This document shows positions 34,611 to 46,276 of a stretch of DNA of 57,609 nt, one piece after another (the stretch's first letter is position 1; every line of letters begins with the position of its first letter). The stretch lies in assembly GCA_001632425.1 (NCBI GenBank), contig KV425672.1, forward strand, positions 1-57,609, in the 5' to 3' direction. A program made the translations under genes and the position numbers. Under the pieces are notes generated by a model, which had not been told where the DNA came from, searched no databases, and saw nothing but the letters and a program-made list of their open reading frames with translations. This DNA comes from Neolentinus lepideus HHB14362 ss-1 (taxonomy: Eukaryota; Basidiomycota; Agaricomycetes; Gloeophyllales; Gloeophyllaceae).

Positions 34611-34942
34611 TGAGGAGCCGGTACCACACGAAGGGTTACGAGTACGACGAAAGGAGTTGTTTGGCGAGACACTGCAAAGACAGGGGCGGGTCACCTTGAC
34701 GAGCGCAAGAGTACATCAGTGTTCGAAACGGGATTTAGCAGCTGGGTGGGAGGGAAGTAACAGACGGGTTACACTATCGCCTAGTGGTGGTAGGTGCCAG
34801 CGCGACGCGTCGATCGGAACACTCCGAACCGTCCTAACTGTCCGACCCACCCAACCCCTTCCCACCCACTCCCACCTCACACCACTCACAACCACCCACC
34901 CGGCAGCATGCACACGCGCATCTAACCAACGACCGCGTGGCC
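34611..34942. other. Flank of the minisatellite and upstream region of the next gene
   Basis: Contains TATCGCCTAGTGGTGGTAG (about 34774), matching TATCGCCTAGTAGTAGTAG at about 31047, so the modular repeat resumes on this side of the array. The part before 34943 is CCCACC-rich. Confidence 0.5.
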
Positions 34943-35502
34943 ATGGCGAACTGCAAATACAAAGACGACAAGGAGCGCAAGGCGGCGAAGAACCGGCAGA
35001 ACCAGGCGTGGTACCGGCGGAAACGGTGCGTCCCTCACATGCTGCCGCGCTGATGGGACGTGGATTGATGTGTGCAGAGCGAAGATGATGGAGAAGGTGG
35101 CGGATGCTGGGAGGCGGAGCCGGAGTAGTGGGGACGGGGCGGGGTGCGTTCTCTCTGACTCTCCGTCGCGTCTTGACAAGTGACGAGCAGACCTTACCTA
35201 GGTTCGACCTCGACGCGCGCCTCGCCCTCATCCGCCGGCGGTGCGCCGCGAGCGGGTACGACGCGCCCGTGCACGCGCTCCTCGCCTCATTCGCGGCCGA
35301 GGCGGCGGAGGGGATGCTCTGCGAGGGGAACGCGATACTGGACGACGTGCGCGGGCTGGTGGGGGAGGGGTTGGAGGGGCTGGAGAGGCGGTGGGGGGAG
35401 CTGATGGAGATTTCGATGAAGGTGCATTGGGTGATGGCGGTGTTGCAGGTGCGGTTGGATATTGTGAGGAGTGGGGAGGGTGTGCCGTGTTGGGAACATT
35501 GA
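34943..35502 (+). CDS. Small basic-region (bZIP-like) protein (149 aa)
   Basis: Exons 34943-35025, 35078-35143 and 35202-35502 with GT-AG borders and matching phases. The N-terminus (KDDKERKAAKNRQNQAWYRR, then KRAKMMEKV) looks like the DNA-contacting basic region of a bZIP factor, including the N-x(3)-A and R-R-K pattern. No heptad leucine zipper follows. The C-terminal half (FDLDARLALIRRRCAASG, then RGLVGEGLEGLERRW) is probably helical. It ends with VRLDIVRSGEGVPCWEH. A nuclear regulatory role is an inference. The gene lies between the minisatellite and CHS7, codirectional with CHS7. Confidence 0.6.
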
Positions 35503-35872
35503 AAAGGACTCTTTCATACCCTTACTATTGCGCAGACTACGATCGCGTTACTTTGCATAGTTTATGATTTACACTACGGATACCACCTCGGGAGATGCCG
35601 TCGCTGGGGTCTGGGTGGCAAGAGTCCTAGTGTGTTAGTGAACAGCATTGAATGCGTCAACGGCGTCAACAGCGCCAACAACATTGTCCGTAGGTGAAGA
35701 GCGTCCTCAGTGGTCCTCGGGAAGGCGCTGACCATTGCCGCTCGCTGGCGAGTACCGTAAGTGAGTGCCATTGTCTGCCACGCGCGGTTCTGACGGCATG
35801 TGCCCTTCCTCTTCGCTCCTGCCGTCATCTGCACACGACCGCCACGACCCCCGCGCTGGCCCACAGCTAGCA
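35503..35872. other. Intergenic region, probable CHS7 promoter
   Basis: 370 bp between the small basic protein and CHS7. No gene or repeat seen. Confidence 0.5.
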
Positions 35873-38018
35873 ATGACCCGCTTTGGCGACTTCAAGCCCC
35901 TCTGCACAAACACCCCCTCCTACCCCTGGTGCAACCTCTTCTACAGACAGGTCTGCTCGCCTTGTATCTGCCCTCGCTCTGTCTAATGCTATACAGCTCC
36001 TCGACAAGGCCCAATCCGCCCTCACTGGCGCATCAGCCGACCAGGCCTCTGCACCCGTAGGCATCGACCCCGTCTGCGGCACCCCCCGCCTCGGGCACAC
36101 CGCCTCCATCGGCAACGTCGCCAACATCGTCGCATGCGCCCTCAGCATCGTCTTCACCGCCCTCCTCGTCGTCCTCACCAGCCGCAGAGCAGCCGCTGTC
36201 GGTGCGTATCCTCATCCACCCCTGTGCTCTGCGTTTATTCCTCGCCCCCCAGGCCGCGTCGAGCTCCGCTACTTCCAGATCCTCTACCTCCTCACCCTCC
36301 CCTTCCAGCTCGTCTCCACGGGCGCATTCCTCGAGCAGGGCTCCACCGCCCTCACAGTCGTCACCGCCATCCACGCCGGCCTCGTCGCAGCCCTCTTCTG
36401 GGCCCTCCTCGCCAACGCCATCGTCGCCACCCAGGTCGTCGAGGACGGCACGCTCAGCTCCCTCGTCGTACGCAGCCTTCCCCTTTCTTACTGGTATGAA
36501 ATTGAGAGTGAGTGTTGTGTGGGCAGCCGTTTCATTTTTTCACGCTCGCGTTCTTTGCTGCGACGACGTACGTCGCGCTCGACACTGCGTTTACGTACAC
36601 GACGGCGTTTGGGCCGAGCAGCCCCCCTGCGGCGCTGCACGGCACGGTGCTGTTTGTGCTGACGAGTATATGGCCTGGCGCGTGAGTCCTTCTCCTCATC
36701 CCTCCCCTCATCCCCTTCTAACCATCTCTTCCGTTTCCCCCTCTAACCCTCTCTTCCCCCTCTAACCCTCTCTTCCCCTCCCCTCCCCCAGCGCCGCCCT
36801 CCTCTACCTCGCCCTCATGCTCTACATCGTCCTCTTCATCCTCAACGAGCTCCGCCCCGTATGGTGGTTCGTCCTCGCCGCCGTGCTCTTCGTCCTCGCG
36901 CAGCTCGCGTGGTTTTTGTTGGGGAGGGTGGTGTGTAAGGTGGGTTGTTTGGTTTTTTGGGTTTGGGTTTGGGTGGTTTGGGTTTGGGTTTGGGGTGGTT
37001 TAGTTTGGGTTTGGGTTTTGGTGGGTGCTTGGGTTTGGGTTTGGGTTTGGGGTGGTTTAGTTTCGATTTGGGGGGAGCGGTGGTGGCGTTGTGGCGTTTG
37101 CGATGTGGTGGGCGTTGTGGCGTTTGCGATGTGGTGGGCGTTGTGGCGTTTGCGATGTGGTGGGCGTTGTCGCGTTTGCGATGTGGTGGGCGTTGTCGCG
37201 TTTGCGATGTGGTGGGCGTGGTCGCTGTGGCGTTTCGCGTCGTGGTGGTGGGCATTGTGGTTGTGGCGTTTCGAGTCGTGGTTGTGGTTGTGGTTGTGGC
37301 GTTTCGTTTTGCGTTGTGACATCTCACTTTTCGCGTTCACACTTTTGACGTTCCTTACCTACCTACTACCACCGCTCACTCTACCACCTACTACCACCGC
37401 TCACCCTCTACCACCTACTACCACCGCTCACTCTACCACCTACTACCACCGCTCATCCTCTACCACCTACTACCACCGCTCATCCTCTCCCACCTACTAC
37501 CACCGCTCACTCTACCACCTACTACCACCGCTCACTCTACCACCTACTAACACCCCACCCACAGGGCACGAACGCACGCGTCGACGGCTCGTTCATCGCG
37601 ACCATACTCGAGAGCGCGGCGGTGGGCGTGCTGTACCTCGCGTGGAGGAGTATTACGGAAGGTGAGTGTTTGCGGTGGGTTTGCGTTTGCGTTTGGGTTT
37701 GGGGGTTTGGGGGTTTGGGGGTTTGGGTTTGGGGGTTTGGGGGTTTGAGGGTTTGCGTTTGTTTGTGGGGGATATTCGTGGTTTTGTTTGTCGGGGGCTA
37801 TTCGTGGTCGTGTTTGTGGAGGATATTCGTGTTTGTGGGGTTTATTCGTGGTCGTGGCGGATATTCGTGTTTGTGGGGGATATTCGTGTTTATGGCGGAC
37901 ATTCGTGGTTGTGGCTTTGTTTGTGGCGGATATTCGTGCTTGTCTCGCTCCCTTTCCCTGCTCGCGATTGCTGACCATCCACACAGATTCATGGGACGAC
38001 GGGGCGTACTACGAGTAG
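35873..38018 (+). CDS. CHS7: Chitin synthase export chaperone (309 aa)
   Basis: Seven exons: 35873-35950, 35997-36201, 36253-36467, 36527-36681, 36792-36939, 37565-37661 and 37987-38018, all phase-consistent. The protein begins MTRFGDFKPLCTNTPSYPWC, the typical Chs7 start (FGDF...C...P...C), followed by about seven hydrophobic segments, for example VACALSIVFTALLVVL, ILYLLTLPFQLV, AGLVAALFWALLAN and YIVLFILNEL. It ends with DSWDDGAYYE, matching the acidic Chs7 tail. Chs7 is an ER membrane chaperone needed for export of a chitin synthase to the cell surface. The length is close to the yeast protein. The first four introns are about 46-110 nt, but the last two are 625 and 325 nt and filled with tandem repeats. 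Confidence 0.92.
36940..37564 (+). repeat. CHS7 intron 5 made of three tandem-repeat blocks
   Basis: Block 1 (about 36957-37063) is (G)GGTTTGGGTTT-rich with several GGG tracts. Block 2 (about 37087-37215) holds roughly five copies of a 26-bp unit beginning GTGGCGTTTGCG and ending GGTGGGCGTT. Block 3 (about 37366-37556) holds about seven copies of a 25-27 bp unit CTCTACCACC-TACTACCACCGCTCA. The strand bias switches from G/T-rich to C/A/T-rich shortly before the acceptor. Confidence 0.85.
37662..37986 (+). repeat. CHS7 intron 6 G-rich repeats
   Basis: About 37685-37765 is (GTTTGGGGG)n / (GTTTGGG)n. About 37765-37945 carries roughly seven copies of an 18-bp-type unit GGATATTCGTGTTTGTGG with variants. 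Confidence 0.85.
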
Positions 38019-40560
38019 ACGACGGATATGATATGGATATTGCAAAATGATGATACGGTATACGGTATACGGTATACGATAGATGTGCTCGGTGTATATA
38101 TTTTGTTATTTTGTGTTGTGTGTTATTATGGGGGAGGGGGTTGTGTGGGTGGTTGACGTTTTGCGAGTCGAGTGGGTGTCTTGTGCGTCTTGTGTTGTGT
38201 GTTGTGTGTGCGGTTTGCGTGTGGCGTCTTACTTGTGGATCGAACGGGTGATATTGAATATTCAGTGTTTGCTCGGACTCGGTCGTCGTATACAGGTGAG
38301 AGCGCGTAGGGGCCATCGTATGCGCGCGAATGGACCGCGTAGATTGGGCGTCTTGGTGGGCGGCGGTGTGGAGGCGCGGTTTGTCTGATTTGAAATCGGT
38401 TGTATATAAAGGTAGGAGGTGGTCGAACCGCGTGGCCCAAGGGTGCATTTTGATTCTTGAGTCTTGGAGCGGGTTGCGAGGATGGGGTCTAAGATTGAAC
38501 GCATGCGGTGCAAGAACTTGTGATTTATGGTTTGATGTACCGACACATTGAAGAGATATATATCGGCCTACTCAGGCATCACATCGTTCCTCAAAATAAA
38601 AAGACCTTTCCCTTTTGTTCGTTCGTTCGGACTGGGATTGTTATTATAGAGGCGCGCATGCTTTGGATTTTCAGTGGTGTAGCGCACTCGGTGGTTTATT
38701 ATACCGACACGTTGAACGGATACCCTACCTATGGCATCAAAATAAAATTTAAAAATAGAGCTTTCGCTTCTGTTCGTTCGTTCGGATTGGGATTATCATA
38801 GAGGTGCGCATGCTTTGGATTTTCAGCGGTGTAGCGCACTCGGTTGCATCGAGTACCCTGCCACCAGATGTAGGTCAACATGTACAAATAACGCGCTCTG
38901 TTCCGCTTTTATATATTCCTCGCTACCCCCTCCTCTAGTTAGCTCGGGCAGGTACGGAACCTCTTACCTCATCCACTGACCCAAGCTATCTTAGTCTGCG
39001 CAGGGTGACAAATCGATTCGTTCCTCCGCGGCGAGGAGTGCTGGAAAGTCGTGCAGGCTTGAACATATCGTGCGTCATACCTTGATCCGGAACTGATGGG
39101 ACCTCGCTCGCTGCCCCGTCTCTGGCATGCGCTATATCATTGTACAGGCAAAGGCAGTGTGATGTGTATTATGATTGCGACAGTGAATAACGGAATCAAA
39201 ACTCGAAGCTTGAAAGTCTAGCTCGATTGGGATTATCATCATTGAGGTGGGTACGCTTTGAATTTTCAGTTGGTATTATGGGGTAGAGTCTCGCCGCCGT
39301 ATATAGATTAACATGTACAAAAAATCGGTCACGTAGCCTAGGAGCGTATCGTTCGCACGACACGAATAATGCGCTCTCAGGTTACATGGCCCATTTTTGC
39401 GGTATCGCAAGTATTCACCACTGCCTTCTCTAATAAACTTGAACCTTTTTGGTCTTGTCTCCTCATCTGCCGACTCTGTAGATATTCGAGTTATTTTGGA
39501 ACGTTACTGGCGCGCGAGAAATCGTGTCGCTCCTCCATGGCGATGGGTTGTGTATTTTAGCTGGTAAGTCGTGCAAGCTCGAGCATATAGGGATTCATAC
39601 CTGGATATATGACCCGATTTCCTTCTCTCGTAAGCCTGTCTTTACTTTTGGTTTCGTGCACTCTGGATATCTGATTCGCGGCGATCTCTCTACCGCCCAG
39701 CTTTCAGGACCTGCAGACATTCGTTCGATTTTGGCCTTGACAACAGTTGTGACGAGGGTACTTCTTCAGCGTGGGGTGCCGATATTGTCGCTCACCCGTT
39801 TAGCTAGGTCTGTACTCCGAATGTTGGCTGCGAGATGGGAAAGCATTGGTGAATTGACGCGAGAAACGCCTGCGCATCCGCCGACTTTGGCTTATTACGA
39901 TCTCAACTTTGTCCGTCCGTCCATCCATCCATCCGTAAGACGGATCATGGCCTTGGTTAGAAGTGTCGGTATCCAAGTCCCTAAGTAATATTGCACATTC
40001 CCAGCAGCTCATATATAGCTACAATCGTTCATATGAGCATCCTTGAATCATCAACCAACCACATAAACCTTCGGTCGAGATAAAGCCTTAGCAATTGTGG
40101 CGTGACTTACCGAAATAGAGGGCAAACGAAGGATAAAGATAAGTAGTTGCAGAATTCCGTCCTGACACGCTAAAGCTTGCTAGTCGCATGATGATATCGC
40201 GCAGGCACTACTTCGACTAACGAGTTGTGGGATGCAGACGCACTATTTAGGACCAGATTCAAAAGTGTGCTATCTCGGGCTCGGTCTTCCATGTCACAAG
40301 GCCACAAGATGGGTTGTATCCTCCAGTCCCTTAGTGGCAGCTATATGTATGCGCGTGCTAACTTCTTATTGCAATACCAGGTTCTGGCAGTTCACTGTAT
40401 TGGCGCAGTAGTTCCGGAGTGCTTTATCAAATCGGGTCTTTCAATTTGAGTGCTTCAGCCAGTGGTCGTCGATCTCTGCATGTCCAATAGAACCTCGTCC
40501 GCACCGTGAGATTCGTGTGCAAGGAAGGAGTGCGCAGTCACCTTCCTCGCGGGAGTGGGA
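38019..40560. repeat. Gene-poor region with diverged duplicated modules
   Basis: A (ATACGGT)4 run lies near 38053-38080. TTCGTTCGGA...GCGCATGCTTTGGATTTTCAG...GTGTAGCGCACTCGGT occurs at about 38620-38693 and again at 38778-38844, and more weakly at about 39220. Two longer related stretches, near 38930-39140 and 39440-39640, share CTCATCxxCxGAC, TCGTTCCTCC/TCGCTCCTCC and AAGTCGTGCAxGCTxGA. No supported gene. Confidence 0.5.
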
Positions 40561-42120
40561 CATGTTTTATTAGGTTTGCTTGTTTTGGACTTTTGAGCTG
40601 CACCATGTATCGACTTTGTCCCAGATAAGCGCCACAAGCTTGTTCACGCGCGAGATGACTCTGCGATTTTCGTCGTTAGTTATATCATTGGAAGCGATGG
40701 GTTGAACTTGTGGGTGCACCATGAGACTTTGAGAGTGGGGTTTTTCGATATCACTCATGCAAGTCTGCTGAGTATTTGCAGTGGTAAGATAAAAATTTAA
40801 ACCCACCCGGTGGTACACTTTCGTTCATTTGTTCTGGGAATATTGTCAAGGTGACGTTGCGCTTGAAATCTTCAGCCGGAGCCATGCAGCGTACTTGACA
40901 TATATTGAGGATTCATGGTTGAAATGCATTGCACTTGCATCGTCATACAAATCTTCGAGGCCTTTCGCTGCGCCACAAGTACTGCAACCAGCAAGGTCTC
41001 ATGAGAAAACGAAAATTCATCTTTTTGCCACTTATTTGTCCTTGCTTTTTTTTGCCTTGCCGAATACATAAGTATGGCATCCACGCCACAGAAGTCGTTT
41101 TCGTAGCGTGCTCACTCACGTTCTTGCACCATTGAGTCTGGGCATTCCGGTTCAGCCAGACAAATTTCTTGGTTGCAGGGTATTTGTCCTGCGCCGATGC
41201 GCAGGCTCTCGAGTGAGTGTTACATGTTGGGAATTAAGTCGGGGGAGACTCGCCACCGTGTGTCAATATGTACAAACATTAACGCGTTCGTAGCCATCAA
41301 GTTTCTCTTCCCTGCGCTGCTACCTCGACATTACCAAGGTCTGACATGCGCGAGGGATTTTCCTTGTCCTGTGTTTTCGGAACCAAACATCCCTCCTGCA
41401 ATATTTAAAAGTCCTCACTGGCTTTACCCCCTTCGTGCGGACTCCACAAGGCCGCAGAGCATCATCTGCCTACTCTTCTTTAGTGACACTACATATTTTG
41501 GTTCCCTACCCGTTGACGTTGGCGGGGTAGTCTGGAAAGGGTATGTAACCCGTCACTTCCCGTTCACTTCACCTCCTGACCCTGCAGATATTCAATAATA
41601 AATACGCTATTTTGGCCCGTCCCGGCAGCGTTACTTCTAATACACATCCTTTGTCGTCAGAATTTTCGGGAACTGTGCAGGGTGAGAAACTAGCGCTTTT
41701 CTTTGGGCTGGCGGTATCAATATCTCCCCTTGCTCACCAACACTGTGTTTCGTGCCACACCGGCGTATGCTCTGTTCAGCACCTCCTATCTCGGGCTCTG
41801 TCTACTTGATCTTCTAGGCTGCAATGTGGGTCGTATTCCCCAGCTGCTCACTGGCAGCCAAATTTATGCGCGAACTGTATGCGCGAACGGATTCACGTAC
41901 TGACTTCCTATTGCAATATCGGGTTCTGTCCTTCGGTGCATCTGGCTGTACTGACGCGGTGATAAGAGGTGTGATTCGGGAGTGCTTTATCCAATCGAGT
42001 TAATCGATTGGAGTGCTTCAACCAGTGGCAGGGCAAGCTCGTCGATCTTCATACGACAATAGTATCTCGTGTCCACCATAAAATTCGCGCGCAGGCAAGG
42101 TGTACGTAATCCCCTTCCTC
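40277..42120. repeat. Diverged direct duplication about 1.5 kb apart
   Basis: Segment 40277-40560 matches 41792-42120 in order: GGGCTCxGTCT, CTCACTGGCAGC/CTTAGTGGCAGC, TATGCGCG, ACTTCxTATTGCAATA, GGTTCTG, GGAGTGCTTTATC, GAGTGCTTCAxCCAGTGG and CACCTTCCTC/CCCCTTCCTC. Both copies have accumulated indels. No transposase-like frame in or around them. Confidence 0.5.
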
Positions 42121-42276
42121 AGCCTTCGCGCCTCACCTTTCACGAGTCTTCTTAGAGGACCGACGGTGAGGAGCCTCGCCGCACTAAGCACCACCTTATC
42201 GGTGGTGAATTCATCTTGTTTCCTTCATACATCGTCTTTAATCAGCTTACTTGGGCTTACAGAGTCCGGAACTATA

Positions 42277-42747
42277 ATGATGTTTGTACGGCGGGCACTC
42301 AAGAGTGGTGTTCCCAAATATCTTGTATCTACTTTTGATGGCCCGAGATCAACCCAAATGATTCATCGTAGATTGGGGGGCGACGTTATACGTTCCGGTG
42401 CGCCCTACCTGACTGTCGTCGTTCTGTTCAGATACAACTCTCGTCTTACGTCGCATTCAGCCGGCTCACCTGTTTATCGATTTCCTCAGGTTATTTCCGA
42501 TTCTCATCGATCATTTTACGCTCGTGCGGACAAGTTACAAGCACAAGTACATCACGGGGTAATGGTACGTAACGTCGATCTCGGAAGAATCCAACTCAGT
42601 CGCCCTCATATTTCGATCGTGTGCGCCCAAGCAGCATCTGGAGTCCGAGAAGAGCGGTTAACGGTACGTAAGCTAATTTGCAGGCTTGCATGTACATATC
42701 TCAGGCACAAGAGTGGCGAAGTCCTATCACAGGCTCTGACATTCTGA
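42277..42747 (+). other. Weak ORF (156 aa) of unknown nature
   Basis: Frame from ATG 42277 (MMFVRRALKSGVPKYLVS), extendable upstream only with a GTG start. It contains RRALKSGVPKYLVSTFDG and RSFYARADKLQAQVHHGV but no family I recognise. It lies next to the duplicated modules. It may be a decayed coding segment. Confidence 0.2.
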
Positions 42748-43496
42748 GAGTAAGGAGCCATGTTTTGCACATTCGCATTGGTATCGATATATTTGAGTAC
42801 CGATGCTTAATGAAAACGATGTTTGGCAGTCAAACTCCGGGAAGAGGAAGGTAGGCTGACTCGGGGTCGTCTTCACAGCTGTGTCACGGTAGAAGAGGAG
42901 AGTTTGAATATTAGTAATCCTTGAAGTACTTCTTGAATTCCTGACTACGCGGACGTATTCGCAGCTATTCGATTCGAATGCTGAGAAGCGTACGATTTAC
43001 ATACCATGATGTAATGAGAGAATATCGCACTCAAACGAGGGAACGAGGGATGGGAATGCGTTAAATATATATTTAGCTCAAAACATTCAGCCACACATAG
43101 GAGACGACAGGATGAGAGCAACAAGAATACATTGTACACAGCTAGAGAGCAAGTAACCGAGATTGGACAAGTCGCTACAACCGAAGACCAACAGAGGTAA
43201 GGGGGAGAGCAAATACAAAGTTCAGTCCGCTCGTCAGAGCAGAAGCAAAGTAGAGTGTACATATCAAGCAGTGTCCAGCAGCAGCATCATTACACGCAGA
43301 ACCCGAAGGTAGGCGAAATTACAACACTAAGGAGTGAGTGCGAGCGTTCGTGCGGTCATTCATAATCGTGAATTGGAGTAGCGCTCTAAATATCATCAAA
43401 AGCATCACGGTCGTTCAGCGGACGAAGAAAAGCCGAAGTCGAAGTTGGTCGCACTGGGCGTCAAGTTAAAGTGATTGGGAGCCAGCCAACGCCCGC
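42748..43496. other. Spacer downstream of the gene at 43.5-44.9 kb
   Basis: About 750 bp without a supported gene or repeat. Confidence 0.4.
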
Positions 43497-44896
43497 TCAA
43501 ACCAGTTTCTGTATCACCATTTGCTTCACCTCCACATTCACCCACCGCTCGTCCTCATGCCGTGCACACCTCCTCACCCCATCCAAACAGCATCTTACCG
43601 CCTTCTTCACCATGTCTGCCTTATTCCCCTCAGCCCGCACTCTCTCGCCATCTGGCGGTGGCGCGACATGATAGGCGTAATTGTCTCGCGACAACACCTC
43701 AACGGGACTAGCAGGGGCATTGGGAATACCTGTTCGTCTCTTCTTCTTCAGCCTGCGTGGGCGGTGTTGGTTGACTTGAGAGGGAATGTATCCCATCGTG
43801 TCGGGAGCGAATAAAGTGGACCAGGACTCCTGCGAGGCGGCGTCGTGTTCCAACCAGTCGGACGGCTCAGTGACTTCGACATAGTTCGAGGTCGAGGTCG
43901 TCGTCGTCGAGAACTTGGAGCTCTGAAGCGTATGATAAGTGGTCAGACAACCCGAATACTATGAAATGACAAAAATACCCACCATTTGGTTAATCTCGAC
44001 CGTGACGGCTTCGTCCGGAAGTGGTGACGACACGCGGTTGTTCCCGCCCTCGAAGAAGCCTTCGTCCGCAGGCGATGTGGGCGAGGACGTCTCCCCACTC
44101 CTGCATAAGTCCACGAACGCCTCATGCGGCTGAAGCAGGAGTTTCCTATCCAGCTTTGCCATGGCATTCCAATCGAAGATCTCGCGTGCCTCCTTAGGTA
44201 TCTTTCTGAACAAGGATTTTCTCACCGACGTTGCAGACGATGTCGCCATAGGCAGTGTGAGGTGAATGGGAGTTGACATCGTCGCCGGTGTCTTCATCCC
44301 CGGGCCATAAAACGCGTCCATATGGCCATCCATGTCCATGAGCGCGTCGCACGCGAACGTAAACGGGCCCTTGCCCTCGCTCTCTATGGCCCACACTGCC
44401 GAGTTCTGCACCGTGTTGGTCATCGCGAGCCTATCAATTGTCAAGATTTGAGACTGTCCATCGAGGGTCACGGTAGTGGGCTGGTCAATCGACGACTTGG
44501 TGTCGGAATCGACCTCGGGGAAGCGCTGGAGCTCTGGGCCGGAGAAAGTAACCATGCCATCGTTGGGGTCCCAGATGGCAGCAAAGGTCAGTCCAGTCTG
44601 CGGCGGGATGATGTCGGACCAGCGGCTCTGCCGATCGAAGGTGGGCGTTGGAGGGCTGAGGAGGAACTGCTCGGCGTTAAGGGGGTCCGAAGTTTAGAGC
44701 TCCGAGTACAAGACCAGGAAACTGTGCTCACCTGCTTAGGGCAGACCGGAAGACCTGGAGTCGTAGGTTGCCTGCTAGATGGCCTAGGTCGCCCTTGAGC
44801 TTCCTTCATGGAACGCAAGTCGGGTTTACGGGAGCGCAACTCCTCAAGGTCGATAGGCGCGCGCGTCTTTTTTGCGACTCTCGGATATGTAGCCAT
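43497..44896 (-). CDS. Hypothetical protein, three exons (425 aa)
   Basis: Exons on the minus strand are 44896-44732, 44669-43983 and 43922-43497 (donors GTGAGC and GTGGGT; phase 0 throughout). It begins MATYPRVAKKTRAPIDLEEL. The middle part (LTFAAIWDPNDGMVTFSGPE, then LTIDRLAMTNTVQNSAVWAI) looks like a folded beta-rich domain. A Ser/Thr/Glu-rich linker follows, then a basic C-terminal part (RPRRLKKKRRTG) that may be a nuclear signal. The last 40 residues (DMVKKAVRCCLDGVRRCA, then ERWVNVEVKQMVIQKLV) are likely helical. I do not recognise the family. The regular splice structure, long exons and lack of stops support a real gene. It is convergent with nothing nearby and about 1.4 kb from VPS74. 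Confidence 0.75.
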
Positions 44897-46276
44897 TGTG
44901 CCTTGTCACAGAACTGCGACCAGCGAGATGAAGACGAATGGAAGACGAAGGTCTCAACACAAAGGGCTGAGTGAAATGATAGGTATCGCAAGGGACAGGT
45001 ACATGTAGGGGAGGAGGAGGGATGATAGTCGGCGTATGCCAGCACAAGTCGACGTTTAGCTCAAGAAAGGGAGCGAGAAGAAAGGGCAAAGATGGCCTCG
45101 AGGTCGGGAAAATCCACGGCCAGCGAGAACCCTGGTTGATCGAGTAAGATACTGGCCCCGAAGAACTGCCGGATAAGGAAGGAGGGTCACGCTGTGGTGA
45201 CTATCGAGACGAACGGACGAGACGGGAAAAGGTAAAAGGGTGGGTCGAATGCCGGCAGTGAGTGCTGTTAGACATTTCAAAAGAAGATGGAGAACACGGA
45301 AGTGAATATTCACATTGTCTTGCGAACGAGGAGAGCATTTCAGAGCGGAACAATGACGCATGTATCTATACCATGCATCTTCTATTAGCGTGGGCTGAAG
45401 CGGAAATAGACGAGGAAATAACATTTACAAAGCCTAAAGATAGGGTGTCAATGTCATGAACACGGACATTTGGCAGACATGCACAGACCGGACCTTACGG
45501 GTGACCATGTACCGTTTTGATTTCATATACTAGTAGCAAATGGTATCCAGTGTTACCGTATCAGATAGGTGTAGTCATCATGTTCGTTTCATTTCCAGTA
45601 GAGTTAGAACTGCGCCATTAGCTGTAACTTTCGATACCGGGATAACTGAGGATTGACATAGAGTCGGCACGATGGTTTTTACTGATCTGACCGTACACTG
45701 AAAATGGGCCAGGGATTTCGTTCACGTCTAATCTAGCAAGGATAAACAGCTCGATGGAATTTTCAGTCGCCGTAAGCAGATGCAATGTTAAACGTGGGCC
45801 ACCACTCACGATATACCGGTAATACATTGCGCAAGCTATAAGAGAATTTACTAGCTGCCGTACACTAGCGGGTGCCAAGCACGGTAAAAGGTACGAAGAG
45901 CCAGAGAACCAAGATATTTGAGAGTATTTGATCCATGAGGCGCAGCAATGCATAGAATTTAGGGTCAGCTGTTTCCCCCTTCTGACCAAGGCCGTAACAA
46001 TCCATAGCATCCTCTTACAGTCAACGATCATCCTTAAAGACAAAATGCAAGCGCCAGAGACAGAAATGCAAAGAAACCGTCTGCATAGGGAGGAGAGAGT
46101 TCGAGCTGCCCCTTGACTGCCACCAAGACAATTACGGACACGGAATATGCCGAAATCCTTCTGATTGGTCGACCGAATACTGTGAGCTTTGCTGGTGTCC
46201 GCAGCCAGCATAACACCCACCGCATTCGGTGGCGGACGCTGGTTTCTATTACTACTTCCAAGCCACATCCCATGCC
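44897..46276. other. Intergenic region upstream of VPS74
   Basis: A 217-codon minus-strand frame from ATG 46268 to 45618 begins MWLGSSNRNQRPPPNAVG and has Leu/Cys/Ser-rich stretches, but no recognised motif or splice support. It overlaps the expected VPS74 promoter. The 45.0-45.4 kb part shows nothing. Confidence 0.4.

Noticed and set aside
36950..37063. Telomere-like array (GGGTTT)n
   Set aside because: It lies inside an intron between well-supported CHS7 exons and does not match the usual fungal TTAGGG telomere repeat.
36822..37340. Minus-strand frames of the type RNATTTMPTTT and HIANATTPTTSQT opposite CHS7
   Set aside because: They are shadows of the repeat-filled CHS7 intron 5 and its neighbouring exon.
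45618..46268. 216-aa minus-strand frame next to VPS74
   Set aside because: ATG present but it overlaps the VPS74 promoter, has irregular composition and no recognised family; I only mention it in the intergenic entry.
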